NCBI GenBank assembly: GCA_029945445.1 | Contig: JAQSCO010000051.1 | Coordinates: 62,001 to 126,000, forward strand | Length of the DNA stretch: 64,000 bases | Origin: Lacunisphaera sp. | Lineage (GTDB): Bacteria > Verrucomicrobiota > Verrucomicrobiia > Opitutales > Opitutaceae | Direction of reading: 5' to 3' | In this document: one piece after another, positions 1 through 9,005 of the stretch | Numbering within the stretch: the first letter of the stretch is position 1 | Layout: each line of letters starts with the position of its first letter | Program-made: the position numbers and the translations under genes | Notes under the pieces: model-generated | Told to the model about the DNA's origin: nothing | Databases searched by the model: none | What the model saw: the letters and a program-made list of their open reading frames with translations, nothing else

Positions 1-159
1 GCCGATGGTGCCGGCGTGCAGACCCGCGGCGGTGACGAGCATCTTGGCGCCGGTGTCCTGTGGCGTGCTGCCGAGGGACTCGGTCAGCACGACGAGGACA
101 AAGCCGGTGCCGTCGCGCGCGAGGGCCGTGAGCAGCTCGTAGATAGTGGCGCCGTTCAT
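1..159 (-). CDS. XdhC/CoxI-family protein, N-terminal part (cut by window edge)
   Basis: The first 53 codons of a minus-strand gene are present, starting at ATG 157-159 and open through base 1. The translation contains GSTPQDTGAKMLV, the N-terminal signature of the XdhC/CoxI family, whose members help insert or mature the molybdenum cofactor of xanthine dehydrogenase and related hydroxylases. The Rossmann part of the protein lies outside the window, so its length and intactness cannot be judged. No molybdenum hydroxylase gene is visible here. The motif is clear, but the physiological partner is unknown. Confidence 0.75.
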   Translation of the reverse strand, partial: MNGATIYELLTALARDGTGFVLVVLTESLGSTPQDTGAKMLVTAAGLHAGTIG

Positions 160-221
160 GCGGCCTGCATCGTGGCCCGGCGTCCGTGGCGCGCAAGCCC
201 GCCTTGGGCGGACAAGCCCCC

Positions 222-851
222 TCAGCCAGTGAAGGACGTGCGGCGCTGTTCCTGCCAGCGTTCGCGGCCGGCGAAGAGCGGCAGCGAGTCGGCCACAGCC
301 TGGTCCTTGGTGAGGATGAAGTGGCGCGCGAAGAGTTCGTCGGCGGTGCCCCAGGCGAAGCCGTAGGGCGGGCCGTTTTCCAGCACGGGGATCTGGTAGT
401 AGAAATACCCGATGAGGTGGCCGCCGGGTTTGAGCAGCGAGAACACGCGGTTGCGGTAGGCCTCGCGGCGGTCAGGCGTCAGCGAGCAGAGGAAGGTGCG
501 CTCGTAGACGTAGTCGAAGGAGCCGGCGGGCAGGTCGTGGGTGAAGAAATCCCCGAGCACAATGCGGTCGGCGAAACCCGGGCCCGCGAGCTGCCGGGCG
601 CGCTCGACGCCCTTCGCGGCGAAATCGAGGCCGAGGACCTCAAACCCGGCGTCCAGGAACGCGCGGATCTCGTGGCCCGAGCCGCAGCCGGGGATGAGCA
701 CGCGGCCGCGGCTGGCGGCGGCCGAGGTCGATCCCTTGGATTTCTGCTTCAGGAATTTCTGCAGGTCGGCCGGCACGCCGGCAAATTCCCACGGCATCTG
801 GCCTGCCTCGTAGCGGCTGTTCCAGAATTCCGGTTGGGAGGGGTGACTCAT
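222..851 (-). CDS. TPMT-like SAM-dependent methyltransferase
   Basis: A 209-residue class I methyltransferase. The N-terminus (FWNSRYEAGQMPWE) and the order of later motifs fit the thiopurine S-methyltransferase-like family. SAM motif I, IPGCGSGHE, is at residues 53-61, and an acidic strand end (LGLDF) and LGDFF follow. The length is normal for the family. Such enzymes methylate small thiol, halide or similar substrates in the cytoplasm; the substrate cannot be read from sequence. It lies 62 bases upstream of the XdhC-like gene on the same strand, so cotranscription is possible. The ATG at 851 gives a complete N-terminal helix. Confidence 0.85.
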   Translation of the reverse strand: MSHPSQPEFWNSRYEAGQMPWEFAGVPADLQKFLKQKSKGSTSAAASRGRVLIPGCGSGHEIRAFLDAGFEVLGLDFAAKGVERARQLAGPGFADRIVLGDFFTHDLPAGSFDYVYERTFLCSLTPDRREAYRNRVFSLLKPGGHLIGYFYYQIPVLENGPPYGFAWGTADELFARHFILTKDQAVADSLPLFAGRERWQEQRRTSFTG

Positions 852-951
852 GCAACGCCAAGAACCGCATCCCGCGGTTTTAGTGCCAAGCTTATTTCAA
901 CCAAGGGGCGCATTTCTTACGCGGAATTGATGCCCGGGTGCGGCCGCCGAC

Positions 952-1599
952 TCAATCGAGCGGGGTGAGGCGCACCTGGCGCAGCTCGAACGGCACACCC
1001 TCGAGCTGGAAACCCACGCGGCCGGCCGCGGGAGCGGCGTGCGTCACGGTGTTCTGCCGCACGCCGTTGACCACGACCTCGATCGTGTCGCCGCGGCAGG
1101 TGATGTCGCAGGTGTTCCATTCACCGGCCGGCTTCTCGCTGGAGTCGGCGGCGCGGTCCAGCTGGGGGGTCTTCGCGCCGGGCGCGGTGGAAAGCTTCTC
1201 CGCGAAAGTGGCGCCGTTCATCGGGAGCAGATCCCCGGCGCGCGTGGCTTTGAGCTGGGCCTGGAAGCAAAGCGGCCAGGCCGTGCCGTTGGCCGGGGCA
1301 CCCGTGATGTGCACGAGCACGCCGCTGTTGCCGGGCTTGTCCGACCAGCGCCACTCGGCGTGCAGCCGGTAGTTGGCGTGGGTCGCGGTGGTGGCGAGGA
1401 AGCCCACGGACTTGCCGGCCACCGCGATCACGCCGCCGGGCTTGAGGGCGCAGGCTTCCTTGATGTCCATCGCCGGCACGGCGACGAATTCCCAGCCGGC
1501 GAAATCGCGGCCGTTGAACAGTCCGGCCCCGGGCGCGGCGCAACCGGCCGTGGCGAACAGGCTCAGCGCGAAAAGCAGGGTGGCGGGGAAACGCATCAC
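952..1599 (-). CDS. DUF1080 family lipoprotein (concanavalin-like fold)
   Basis: A 215-residue secreted protein. A hydrophobic signal ends in the lipobox ATAGC with Cys20, so it is probably a lipoprotein. The mature part begins GLFNGRDFAGWEF, the usual opening of DUF1080, and continues with jelly-roll strands (NYRLHAEWRW, PGNSGVLVHI, EWNTCDITCRGDTIEVVVNG). DUF1080 proteins are abundant in Planctomycetes and Verrucomicrobia. Some are 3-keto-glycoside hydrolases, but no catalytic assignment can be made here. It is divergent from the GH43-like gene that follows, and together they suggest extracellular sugar processing. Confidence 0.85.
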   Translation of the reverse strand: MMRFPATLLFALSLFATAGCAAPGAGLFNGRDFAGWEFVAVPAMDIKEACALKPGGVIAVAGKSVGFLATTATHANYRLHAEWRWSDKPGNSGVLVHITGAPANGTAWPLCFQAQLKATRAGDLLPMNGATFAEKLSTAPGAKTPQLDRAADSSEKPAGEWNTCDITCRGDTIEVVVNGVRQNTVTHAAPAAGRVGFQLEGVPFELRQVRLTPLD

Positions 1600-1694
1600 G
1601 CCTACGCTAGCAGGTTTGCCCGGCAGTGGGAGAGATATTTTCTGGAAAGAGTCCCGGCTTGTGCCGCGGCGGGCCGGGCCGCATTTTCGCCGGC

Positions 1695-2654
1695 ATGAAA
1701 CCCCTCATGCTGGCCCGGCTCGGGCTGTTCCTGGCCGTGCTCGGCGTGCGGGGTTTCGGCGTCCCGGTTGACGACAGCGTTTATCTTTTCAGCTATTTCG
1801 TCCGGAACGGCGAGGACGGCCTGCATCTCGCGGTGAGCGAGGATGGCTTGAAGTGGGTGGCGCTGCACGAGGGGAAATCGTTCCTCACGCCGGTGGTCGG
1901 CGAGAACAAGCTGATGCGCGACCCGTGCCTGCTGTGCGGTCCCGACGGGGTTTACCGGATGGTGTGGACGACGTCGTGGACGGGCGGGACCATCGGCTAC
2001 GCGAGCTCGACGGATTTGAAAACCTGGTCCGAGCAGAAGGCGCTGGCCGTGATGGCCCACGAGCCGGCGACGGCCAACTGCTGGGCCCCGGAGATCATCT
2101 GGGACGAGCCGCAGAAGCACTACCTGATTTTCTGGTCGTCGACCGTGCCGGGCACATTCCCGGTGCCGGACGAGACCGAGCGCAAGGACAAGACGAAGCC
2201 ACCGCGCAACCACCGGCTGTATTCAACCACGACGAAGGACTTCGAGACGTTCACGCCGACGGCGGTGCACTACCAGCCCGGCTTCAACGTCATCGACGAG
2301 ACCATGGTGCGCCAGGGCGCCGGCTGGGTGATGTTCGTGAAGAACGAGACAGAGATTCCGGCGGCGGCGAAGAACATCTTTATGACGCACGCACTCTCGC
2401 CCGACGGACCTTGGGATCCGCCCGGCGCGCCCATCTCGCCGGCCGGCGTCTGGGTGGAGGGGCCGACCGCGATCAAGATCGGCGACTGGTGGCATGTCTA
2501 CTTCGACAAATACCGCGACCACCAATACGGCGTGATCCGCTCGCGGGACCTGAAGAGCTGGGAAGACATCAGCGACCAGCTTGTCGTGCCGCCCGGCATC
2601 CGCCATGGCACGGTGCTGCGCGTGCCGCGAGCGGTGGTTGAGGCGCTGCGCTGA
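1695..2654 (+). CDS. Secreted glycoside hydrolase, family 43-like
   Basis: About 319 residues from the ATG at 1695, chosen because it begins a good signal peptide (MKPLMLARLGLFLAVLGVRG). An upstream in-frame ATG at 1626 adds 23 residues of uncharacteristic sequence. The mature protein shows repeated beta-propeller blades typical of GH43/GH32-type enzymes: GLHLAVSEDGLKW, MRDPCLL, IGYASSTDLKTW, CWAPEIIWDE. The RDP and WAPE motifs fit the acidic residues seen in GH43 active sites. Likely substrates are arabinose- or xylose-containing glycans. It ends 6 bases from the convergent PL26/YetA-like gene, so both may act on one plant polysaccharide. Confidence 0.75.
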   Translation: MKPLMLARLGLFLAVLGVRGFGVPVDDSVYLFSYFVRNGEDGLHLAVSEDGLKWVALHEGKSFLTPVVGENKLMRDPCLLCGPDGVYRMVWTTSWTGGTIGYASSTDLKTWSEQKALAVMAHEPATANCWAPEIIWDEPQKHYLIFWSSTVPGTFPVPDETERKDKTKPPRNHRLYSTTTKDFETFTPTAVHYQPGFNVIDETMVRQGAGWVMFVKNETEIPAAAKNIFMTHALSPDGPWDPPGAPISPAGVWVEGPTAIKIGDWWHVYFDKYRDHQYGVIRSRDLKSWEDISDQLVVPPGIRHGTVLRVPRAVVEALR

Positions 2655-2660
2655 GGCGCG

Positions 2661-5432
2661 TCAGTTGGATTTTGCCGGCGGGGCCGGTGGGGCGACGGGA
2701 CGCGGACGATTGCCGCGGCCTTCCGGGCGGGGTTCGCTCGCGGGCACCTCGGTGGGCAGCTGGTCGGCACACAATTCCAGGACCTCGATCGCGGTGAGGC
2801 CGTTCTGCGCCGCGCCGTTGGTGCCGACGCGGGCGTTCTCGTCGATCGGGTTCAGCACGTCGGCGCCGGCGACGCGCGTCGTCCTGAGCGGCCCGGCGCC
2901 GTAGCGCACGAGGGCCTTGACGGCCTGCGGCGCGAACGCGGGGTTCCGCGTCTTGTAGTAAGCGTAGGCGGCGAGGCGCGGCGTGCCCTGGCTGCTGGCG
3001 CCACCCTGCTCGCCGGTCAGGCTGCCGTCGGCGCCCTCAGTGCCGGTTGCCTGGTCCTTCTTCAGCACGTCGGCCGAAGCGCTGCCGAGGCGGCAGTATT
3101 GCAGCCACATCTTTTGCCAGGCCGGGCTGTCGAGGTATTCGTTCAGTTCAAAGACGACCTCCGCACCGCCCTGGATGGTGGCGAGGTTGTAGGTGCCGGG
3201 CTGGTCGGAGATCTGGTAAAGCTTCCCGGTCGCGGGGTCGTAGCCCATGAGCAGGTTGCGGCCGGAGCGCATCCAGTAGGGCATGGCCTGCATCGACTCG
3301 ACGCCGGCGATGATCTTGTCGCGCCACTTCGTGTCGCCGGTGCGCTCCCATTCGGTCGACCAGTTGGAGACAAAGGACAGCCAGTCGGGGCCGACGCGGA
3401 TGCGGGCGGGATATTTTTTCTCGCCCTCGGTGATGGGTTGGGCGAGACGCATCGAGTCGAACTCGCGGGCCTTGTAGTCGAGGTTGACGACCTCGTGCAT
3501 CAGGTCGCCGGTGCGCTCGTCGGTGGTCAGGTAATAATAGTAGCGCTTGAGGCCGGCCATGCTGATGCGGGCCTCCTTGGCGCCGCAGCCCCAGTGGACG
3601 ACATTGTGCCGCGAGCCGAATCCGGCCAGCGGCCCGAGATGGTAGCAGTCGACCTCGCCGGTGTGGCGCGTCATGGCCTCCGCCATGCGGAAGACATCGG
3701 CGCGACCGGTGCGAAGGAAGGTCAGCCACAGCCACATCGGTGAGCCCAGCTCGGTGTTGTCCCACGCCATGCCGCCGAGGTCGTAGCGCCACACGTGGCG
3801 GTCGGCATCGAAGGAGTGCATCACGTCGCCGAAATCCCAGAAGCCATACCAGTGCTGCTGCTCCGGCTGCGACAGGTAGAAATCAACCGTCGACGACAGC
3901 TGGTCCTCGACCGCCTGCTTGTAGGGCGTCGAGCGGTCCGGAAGGCTCCACAACCCGAGGGCGTGGACGGAGTGCAGGTATTGCGGCGAGCACACGAGCA
4001 TGGGCAGCTGCGTGCCGGCGGCGGCCAGCTGCACCGAGGCGGAGCGCTCGGGCACGTTCGCACTTGGATAAAGCGTAAGTTCGCTCGTGCGGGCGACGCC
4101 CACCGGTGTGCTGAGCCCCGGCTGCACATCCTCATAGACCGAGTCGAGGCCGTGCGCCCGCGTGTCGTAGTGCCGCAGGTCCATCGGGCCGGCGTCGGGC
4201 GACCAGAGCCACACCCGCAGCGTGGCCTCGCCACTGCTGGCGCGGGCGACCTCGAGCGAGGCCGGGTGGGACTGCCAGAAATTCTTCACGCTGACGCCGA
4301 GCCCGCCGCTGACGTCGCCGACGAACACATGGCCCGGGGCGCGCTTGCCCGCGCCGGCGGCGATCCACGCGCTCTGCAGATTGGTGCGCTTGACGATGGT
4401 GAAGCCGTCGGCGTTGGGCTGGATGAGCTTGAACGAGTCCCACACGGCCCAGTCGGACAAGAGTGCCTGGTCGCGCTCGGGGAGCGCCGCGCGGTTGGGC
4501 ACGCGGTGGCCGAGGAGCTGGGCGGGATAGACGTCGCCACCGCCAGCCGGATTCGCCACCGAGTGGCCGCCGCGGCCGACCATCGGCTGGACCGGTTCGC
4601 TCCAGAGTCCGCCCGCCTCGCCCGCGAAGCGCACGTGGCGGTTCTGGAGCTCCTCGCGCAGCGGCACGGCGAACTCGAGCCCGAGGCCGCGGATGAAATC
4701 CTTCTGCTCGTCGCCATTGTAGATGATGGTGTGGACGAGCCGGATGTCCCTTTGGCCGGCGTAGAAATAGAGGCGCACGACAAACGGCAGCCACTCGCGC
4801 GAGCCATGGAGCGCGCGGTGCATGCCCTCGAGCCGGAGCACGGCGCGCACGGGGCCGGACTGCTCGATGGTGACGCTGTTCAGCTTGCCGGTGAATTTCT
4901 CGCGGCGTGGCGTGTCGGTGGCCTCGCCGTCGGGTCCGTCCTGCACGAGGCAGACGAGCTGGCCCGCGCGCGCGACCTCGCGGCCGTCGACGGCCAGCGA
5001 CTCGATGAGGCTGGCGCCCCCTTTCAACACGCGGCAGGTCACCGCGCCCCGGTTGACCTCGATGGTGGTGTCGCTCTGGTGGAGGGTGATCTTGGCGCCG
5101 GCGGCCGCGGCGCTGCCGGGCGCGAGCGTGAACGGGCCGGTCTGCTCCGGGCCGGCCACGGTGGCGAAGCCGCTCCACTTGAGCGAGCCGTCGGGCCAGT
5201 AGGCGAGCGGCCAGGTCTGGAGGGGCAGCGCCTTGCCGTCGCCGGTGGTGAGCGAGAAGGCCTGGTCCTTCGCCACGGTGCCCTTCGGCCACGGCACACC
5301 CCAACTGACGCCGGTCGTGACGGGCACCGGCGAGCCGCCGAGCCAGTTGATGGTGACGGGCCCGGTCGTGGCCGCGGACAGGGTGACGGAGCCGAGCAAG
5401 GCGGCCGCAAAGAATGCGGGAAGAAGCTTCAT
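2661..5432 (-). CDS. PcRGLX/YetA-like secreted protein (PL26-type rhamnogalacturonan lyase candidate)
   Basis: A 923-residue protein with a signal peptide ending near SAATT. The N-terminal part (GVSWGVPWPKGTV, PLQTWPLAYWPDGSLKWSGF) matches the RIFT-barrel opening shared by B. subtilis YetA and the fungal exo-rhamnogalacturonan lyase PcRGLX. It is followed by a beta-sandwich region (about 200-480) and an alpha/alpha toroid region (about 480-880, for example WDNTELGSPMWLWLTFLRTGR and HWGCGAKEARISMAG). The size and three-part layout fit that family, for which PL26 lyase activity is known in one member. The Pro-rich tail (PPAPPAKSN) is unusual. Activity on rhamnogalacturonan is inference. Confidence 0.7.
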   Translation of the reverse strand: MKLLPAFFAAALLGSVTLSAATTGPVTINWLGGSPVPVTTGVSWGVPWPKGTVAKDQAFSLTTGDGKALPLQTWPLAYWPDGSLKWSGFATVAGPEQTGPFTLAPGSAAAAGAKITLHQSDTTIEVNRGAVTCRVLKGGASLIESLAVDGREVARAGQLVCLVQDGPDGEATDTPRREKFTGKLNSVTIEQSGPVRAVLRLEGMHRALHGSREWLPFVVRLYFYAGQRDIRLVHTIIYNGDEQKDFIRGLGLEFAVPLREELQNRHVRFAGEAGGLWSEPVQPMVGRGGHSVANPAGGGDVYPAQLLGHRVPNRAALPERDQALLSDWAVWDSFKLIQPNADGFTIVKRTNLQSAWIAAGAGKRAPGHVFVGDVSGGLGVSVKNFWQSHPASLEVARASSGEATLRVWLWSPDAGPMDLRHYDTRAHGLDSVYEDVQPGLSTPVGVARTSELTLYPSANVPERSASVQLAAAGTQLPMLVCSPQYLHSVHALGLWSLPDRSTPYKQAVEDQLSSTVDFYLSQPEQQHWYGFWDFGDVMHSFDADRHVWRYDLGGMAWDNTELGSPMWLWLTFLRTGRADVFRMAEAMTRHTGEVDCYHLGPLAGFGSRHNVVHWGCGAKEARISMAGLKRYYYYLTTDERTGDLMHEVVNLDYKAREFDSMRLAQPITEGEKKYPARIRVGPDWLSFVSNWSTEWERTGDTKWRDKIIAGVESMQAMPYWMRSGRNLLMGYDPATGKLYQISDQPGTYNLATIQGGAEVVFELNEYLDSPAWQKMWLQYCRLGSASADVLKKDQATGTEGADGSLTGEQGGASSQGTPRLAAYAYYKTRNPAFAPQAVKALVRYGAGPLRTTRVAGADVLNPIDENARVGTNGAAQNGLTAIEVLELCADQLPTEVPASEPRPEGRGNRPRPVAPPAPPAKSN

Positions 5433-5543
5433 GGGGTAAACGGGTTGGCCGGATGCGATCCGGCGGGGTGACTGATCTGACGGATGCAGCCGGGAGCGGT
5501 TTGAGCAAGGCCCGACAAATTGACCAGTCAGAATTGCAGACAG

Positions 5544-5569
5544 AAAAAAGGCCGGTCGGGAGACCGGCC
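5544..5569 (-). terminator. Intrinsic terminator of the suf operon
   Basis: On the minus strand, 6 bases after the sufT stop, a perfect 8-bp stem (GGCCGGTC / GACCGGCC, 5550-5557 and 5562-5569) with a four-base loop is followed by six T residues (complement of 5544-5549). This is a textbook rho-independent terminator and sets the end of the fur-sufCBDT transcript. Confidence 0.88.
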
Positions 5570-5574
5570 CTGCT

Positions 5575-6123
5575 TCAGATGAGGCCCAGCTTCATCTTAC
5601 CCTCTTCACTGATCATGCTTTGGTTCCAGGGTGGTTCCCAGGTGATGCGGACGTCGGCGTTGGCGACGCCGGGGACCAGCAGGATCTTGCCCTTGGCGTC
5701 CTCGGCGATGGCCGGGCCCATGCCGCAGCCGGGCGCGGTGAGCGTCATGGCGACGTCCACCTTGTGGCCGCCGTCGTTCTCCTTCGAGATGTCCATGGTG
5801 TAGACGAGGCCGAGGTCGACGATGTTGACCGGGATTTCCGGGTCGAACACTTGGCGCAGTTGCGCCCACACGGCCTCGGGGTCGGGGGAGCCGTCGGCGA
5901 GGGCGTCGCCTTTCACGGCGGTGTCGGCGACCTGCTCGCCGATCGCGTCGGCGTCCTTGCCGTCGAGGCGGAACAGGCCGGTGCTGGTCTGCACGGTGTA
6001 GCTGCCGCCGAGGACCTGGTGGATGAACACCTTGTCGCCGGCAAAAAGCGTCTGCTTGTCGCCGCTGGGGATCTGGGTCGCGGTGACTTCGCGGGAAAGG
6101 ATGCGGTCGCGGTGGTCGGCCAT
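5575..6123 (-). CDS. sufT: SufT, Fe-S cluster assembly factor (MIP18/DUF59)
   Basis: A 182-residue protein. An N-terminal segment of about 80 residues (TLFAGDKVFIHQVLGGSYTVQTSTGLFRLDG) precedes a MIP18/DUF59 domain with VWAQLRQVFDPEIPVNIVDLGLVY, MTLTAPGCGMGPAIAED and VRITWEPPWNQSMIS. The conserved Cys of TAPGCGMG is present. SufT proteins help mature Fe-S proteins in the cytoplasm. It is the last gene of the suf operon, 3 bases after sufD, and is followed by a terminator. The two-part architecture is that of genes annotated as the putative Fe-S assembly protein SufT. Confidence 0.92.
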   Translation of the reverse strand: MADHRDRILSREVTATQIPSGDKQTLFAGDKVFIHQVLGGSYTVQTSTGLFRLDGKDADAIGEQVADTAVKGDALADGSPDPEAVWAQLRQVFDPEIPVNIVDLGLVYTMDISKENDGGHKVDVAMTLTAPGCGMGPAIAEDAKGKILLVPGVANADVRITWEPPWNQSMISEEGKMKLGLI

Positions 6124-6126
6124 GGG

Positions 6127-7455
6127 TCAGTTTTCCTTGAATTTCTCGCGGATGATCTCGGTGAGGATGTCGTGGAGCTCCCGGTGCTCGATCTTGCCGA
6201 GGACTTCCTCGAAGAAGCCGAACACGAGCAGCTCCTGCGCCTGGGCGGCGCGGATGCCGCGGGACTCGAGGTAGAATTCCTGCTCGCGGTCGATGCGGGC
6301 CGAGGTGGCGCCGTGGGTGCAGCGGACGTCGTTGGCCTGGATCTCGAGGCCGGGGAGCGAGTTCGCCTCGGCCTCGTCGCTGAGCATCAGGTTGCGGTTG
6401 CTCTGGTAGGCGTCGGTCTTCTGCGCGTCGGGGTCGACGACGATCAGGCCGGAGAAGATGGTCTTGGCCGAGTCGAGGAGCGCGTTCTTGTAGAGAAGAT
6501 TCGAGCTGGTGTTCGGCGCCTGGTGGATCTGCAGCGTGCGCTGGTCAAACTCCTGGGTGCCGTGCGCGACGGTGAGGGCGAGCATCTCCGAATGCGCGCC
6601 AGGCGCCGACAGCTGAGAGAAACTCTCGTGCCGCGCCTGACGCGCACCGGCGTGGAGATTGAGGGCCAGGACCTTCGCGTCGCGCTTGGCGACCGTGGCG
6701 TTGAACTGGAAGGAGAGGGTTTCGCGGCTCCAGTCCTGCATGGCAATGTAGGAGACCTGGGCGCCGTGGCCGACGTAGAGGTCGTTGCCGCCGCAGGCGA
6801 AGTGCGCCTCGGTGGATTTCTCCGAGCGGAAGAAGTCGGCGACGGTGACCTTGGCGTTGTCCTCGGCGATGACGAGCGTGTGCGGGAAGACGGCGGCGCC
6901 GGCACCGCTGGCGTAGTGGAACACGCCGACCGGCAGCTCGGCCGCGATGCCCTGCGGCACGTAGATGAAGGCGCCGTCCTCGAGGAAGGCCTCGTGCAGG
7001 GCGGCGAACTTGTCGGAGCCGAGCTTGGAGGGCTGGGCGAGCAGGTGTGACTTCACGAGGTCGGCGTGCTTGAGCAGCGCGTGCTGCAGCGTGTCAAAGA
7101 TGATGCCCTGCCCGGTGGTGCTCGGGTCGAGTTCCTGCGAGGCGACGAGCCGGTTGTTGGCGAAGACGAGATGGCCGGCGCCGGTGACGCCGAGCTCGCG
7201 GTGCTCCAGTTGGTCGAAGCGGACGGCCGCCGGCAGGGTGAAACCGTCGAGCGTGAGCGTGGCCAGGTTGGAGAAGCGCCAGCCCTCGTTGGTGCGCTTG
7301 GGCATCGGCGCGGCGGCGAACCGCTCGTAGGCGGCGCGCTTGCGGTCGAGCCACCAGGCGGGGAGGTGCTTCACGCGCTCGAGGTGAGCGGCGAAGGCCT
7401 CGCGGGTGAAGGAACCGATAAGGGAAGCGGGGGGTGAAACTTGAACGGAAGACAT
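6127..7455 (-). CDS. sufD: SufD, Fe-S cluster assembly scaffold subunit
   Basis: A 442-residue SufD of normal length. The C-terminal beta-helix core is recognisable (THGATSARIDREQEFYLESRGI, AQAQELLVFGFFEEVLGKIEH), with the family's conserved His in THGAT. SufD pairs with SufB and SufC to form the SufBC2D scaffold on which Fe-S clusters are built. It lies between sufB (94 bases upstream) and sufT (3 bases downstream). The spacer to sufB carries a 10-bp inverted repeat. No sufS or sufE/sufU is in this cluster, so the sulfur donor must be encoded elsewhere. Confidence 0.96.
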   Translation of the reverse strand: MSSVQVSPPASLIGSFTREAFAAHLERVKHLPAWWLDRKRAAYERFAAAPMPKRTNEGWRFSNLATLTLDGFTLPAAVRFDQLEHRELGVTGAGHLVFANNRLVASQELDPSTTGQGIIFDTLQHALLKHADLVKSHLLAQPSKLGSDKFAALHEAFLEDGAFIYVPQGIAAELPVGVFHYASGAGAAVFPHTLVIAEDNAKVTVADFFRSEKSTEAHFACGGNDLYVGHGAQVSYIAMQDWSRETLSFQFNATVAKRDAKVLALNLHAGARQARHESFSQLSAPGAHSEMLALTVAHGTQEFDQRTLQIHQAPNTSSNLLYKNALLDSAKTIFSGLIVVDPDAQKTDAYQSNRNLMLSDEAEANSLPGLEIQANDVRCTHGATSARIDREQEFYLESRGIRAAQAQELLVFGFFEEVLGKIEHRELHDILTEIIREKFKEN

Positions 7456-7471
7456 CTGAAGAGAATTTTTG

Positions 7472-7540
7472 AACCGCGAAGGGCGCTAAGGGACGCGAAG
7501 GTAAAGCTGATTTTCGCGCTGCTGCGCGTTCTTCGCGGTT
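7472..7540. repeat. Inverted repeat in the sufB-sufD spacer
   Basis: Perfect 10-bp arms AACCGCGAAG (7472-7481) and CTTCGCGGTT (7531-7540) enclose a purine-rich segment with degenerate repeats of the type CGCGAAGG and CGCTAAGGG. It occupies almost the whole 94-base spacer between sufB and sufD. It has no T tract, so it is more likely an mRNA stability or processing hairpin, or an inserted intergenic repeat, than a terminator. Confidence 0.55.
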
Positions 7541-7549
7541 GATAATGAA

Positions 7550-8986
7550 TCAGCCGACGGAGCCTTCCATCTCGAGGTCGATGAGGCGCTTGAGCTCGAC
7601 GGAGTATTCCATCGGGAACTGGCGGGCGAGGTCGTTGATGAAGCCGTTCACAGCGAGGCTCATGGCCTGCGCCTCGGTCAGGCCGCGCGACTGCATGTAG
7701 AAGATCATGTCCTCGGAAACCTTGGACACGCTCGCTTCGTGCTGCGTGGCGTTGCGGTCGCCTTTTACCGAGATGGCGGGATAGGTGTCGGTGCGGCTGT
7801 TGGTGTTGATCAACAGCGCGTCGCACTCGGTGTTGTTCTTGCAACCCTTGAGGTGCTTCGGGATGTGGACCACGCCGCGGTAGGTGGAGCGGCCCTGGCC
7901 GACGGAGATGGACTTGGCGATGATGTTGGACGTCGTGTTGTTCGCCGCGTGGATCATCTTGGCGCCGGTGTCCTGATGCTGGCCGTCGTTGGCCAGCGCG
8001 ATGGAGAGAACCTCGCCGCGGGCGCGTTCGCCCTTCAGGACGACGCCGGGATATTTCATGGTGAGGCGGCTGCCGATGTTGCAATCGATCCACTTGATCT
8101 CGGCATCCTCGTGCGCGACGCCGCGCTTGGTGACGAGGTTGAACACGTTGTTCGCCCAGTTCTGGACGGTGATATACTGGATCTTTGCGCCCTTGAGCGC
8201 GACGAGCTCGACGACCGCGCTGTGCAGCGTGGAGGTGGAGAACTTCGGGGCGGTGCAGCCCTCCATGTAGACGACCTCGGCGCCCTCGTCGGCGATGATG
8301 AGCGTGCGCTCGAACTGGCCGAAGTTCTCGGCGTTGATGCGGAAGTAGGCCTGGAGCGGCTGCGCGACCTTCACGCCCTTGGGCACGTAGATGAACGAAC
8401 CGCCGGAGAACACGGCGCTGTTCAGCGCGGAGAACTTGTTGTCGCCGGTCGGGATGACCTTGCCGAAGAACTTCCGGAAGATCTCCGGGTGCTCGCGCAG
8501 GCCCTCGGTCGAGTTGACGAAGATGACGCCCTGCTTCGCGACGATGTCCTTGATGTTGGAGTAGGCGGCCTCGGAGTCGAACTGGGCCTCGACGCCGGCG
8601 AGGAACTTGCGCTCCTGCTCGGGAATGCCGAGGCGCTCGAAGGTCTTCTTGATGTCGTCCGGCACCTCGTCCCACGTGCGCTTGGGTTTCTGGCCCTGCG
8701 AGAGGTAATAGCGGATCTTGTCGAAATTGATGTTCTCGAGGTCCTTCGTCGCCCAGTGCGTCGGCATGGGTTTATCGAGGAAGGTCTTGAGCGCCTTGAG
8801 GCGGAACTCGAGGAGCCACGGCTCCTCCTTCTTGACGGAGCTGATGTAGCGGACGGTGTCCTCGCTCAGGCCGGTGCCGGCGTCGAAGGCGTAGTCGACC
8901 TTGTATTGGAAGTCGCCCTTGGTCTGGTCGATGCCCACCACGGGATTTTCCGCGGCGGCTGTCTCGATCTCGGTCGGTGGTTTCAT
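7550..8986 (-). CDS. sufB: SufB, Fe-S cluster assembly scaffold subunit
   Basis: A 478-residue SufB of normal length. Diagnostic stretches include [60 protein letters not shown] and [20 protein letters not shown]. The Cys of NNTECDALL corresponds to the residue involved in cluster assembly on the SufB-SufD interface. It acts with SufC and SufD in the cytoplasm. It lies 19 bases downstream of sufC on the minus strand and is clearly part of the same transcript. Confidence 0.97.
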   Translation of the reverse strand: MKPPTEIETAAAENPVVGIDQTKGDFQYKVDYAFDAGTGLSEDTVRYISSVKKEEPWLLEFRLKALKTFLDKPMPTHWATKDLENINFDKIRYYLSQGQKPKRTWDEVPDDIKKTFERLGIPEQERKFLAGVEAQFDSEAAYSNIKDIVAKQGVIFVNSTEGLREHPEIFRKFFGKVIPTGDNKFSALNSAVFSGGSFIYVPKGVKVAQPLQAYFRINAENFGQFERTLIIADEGAEVVYMEGCTAPKFSTSTLHSAVVELVALKGAKIQYITVQNWANNVFNLVTKRGVAHEDAEIKWIDCNIGSRLTMKYPGVVLKGERARGEVLSIALANDGQHQDTGAKMIHAANNTTSNIIAKSISVGQGRSTYRGVVHIPKHLKGCKNNTECDALLINTNSRTDTYPAISVKGDRNATQHEASVSKVSEDMIFYMQSRGLTEAQAMSLAVNGFINDLARQFPMEYSVELKRLIDLEMEGSVG

Positions 8987-9005
8987 GGTGCGGTGGGGGC
9001 GAGGA

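Noticed and set aside
3795-5508. Long open frames antisense to or overlapping the PL26/YetA-like gene
   Set aside because: They are GC-rich shadow frames with Arg/Ala/Gly-rich, non-protein-like translations, as are most long antisense frames across this window (for example opposite GH3, SufB and the kinases).
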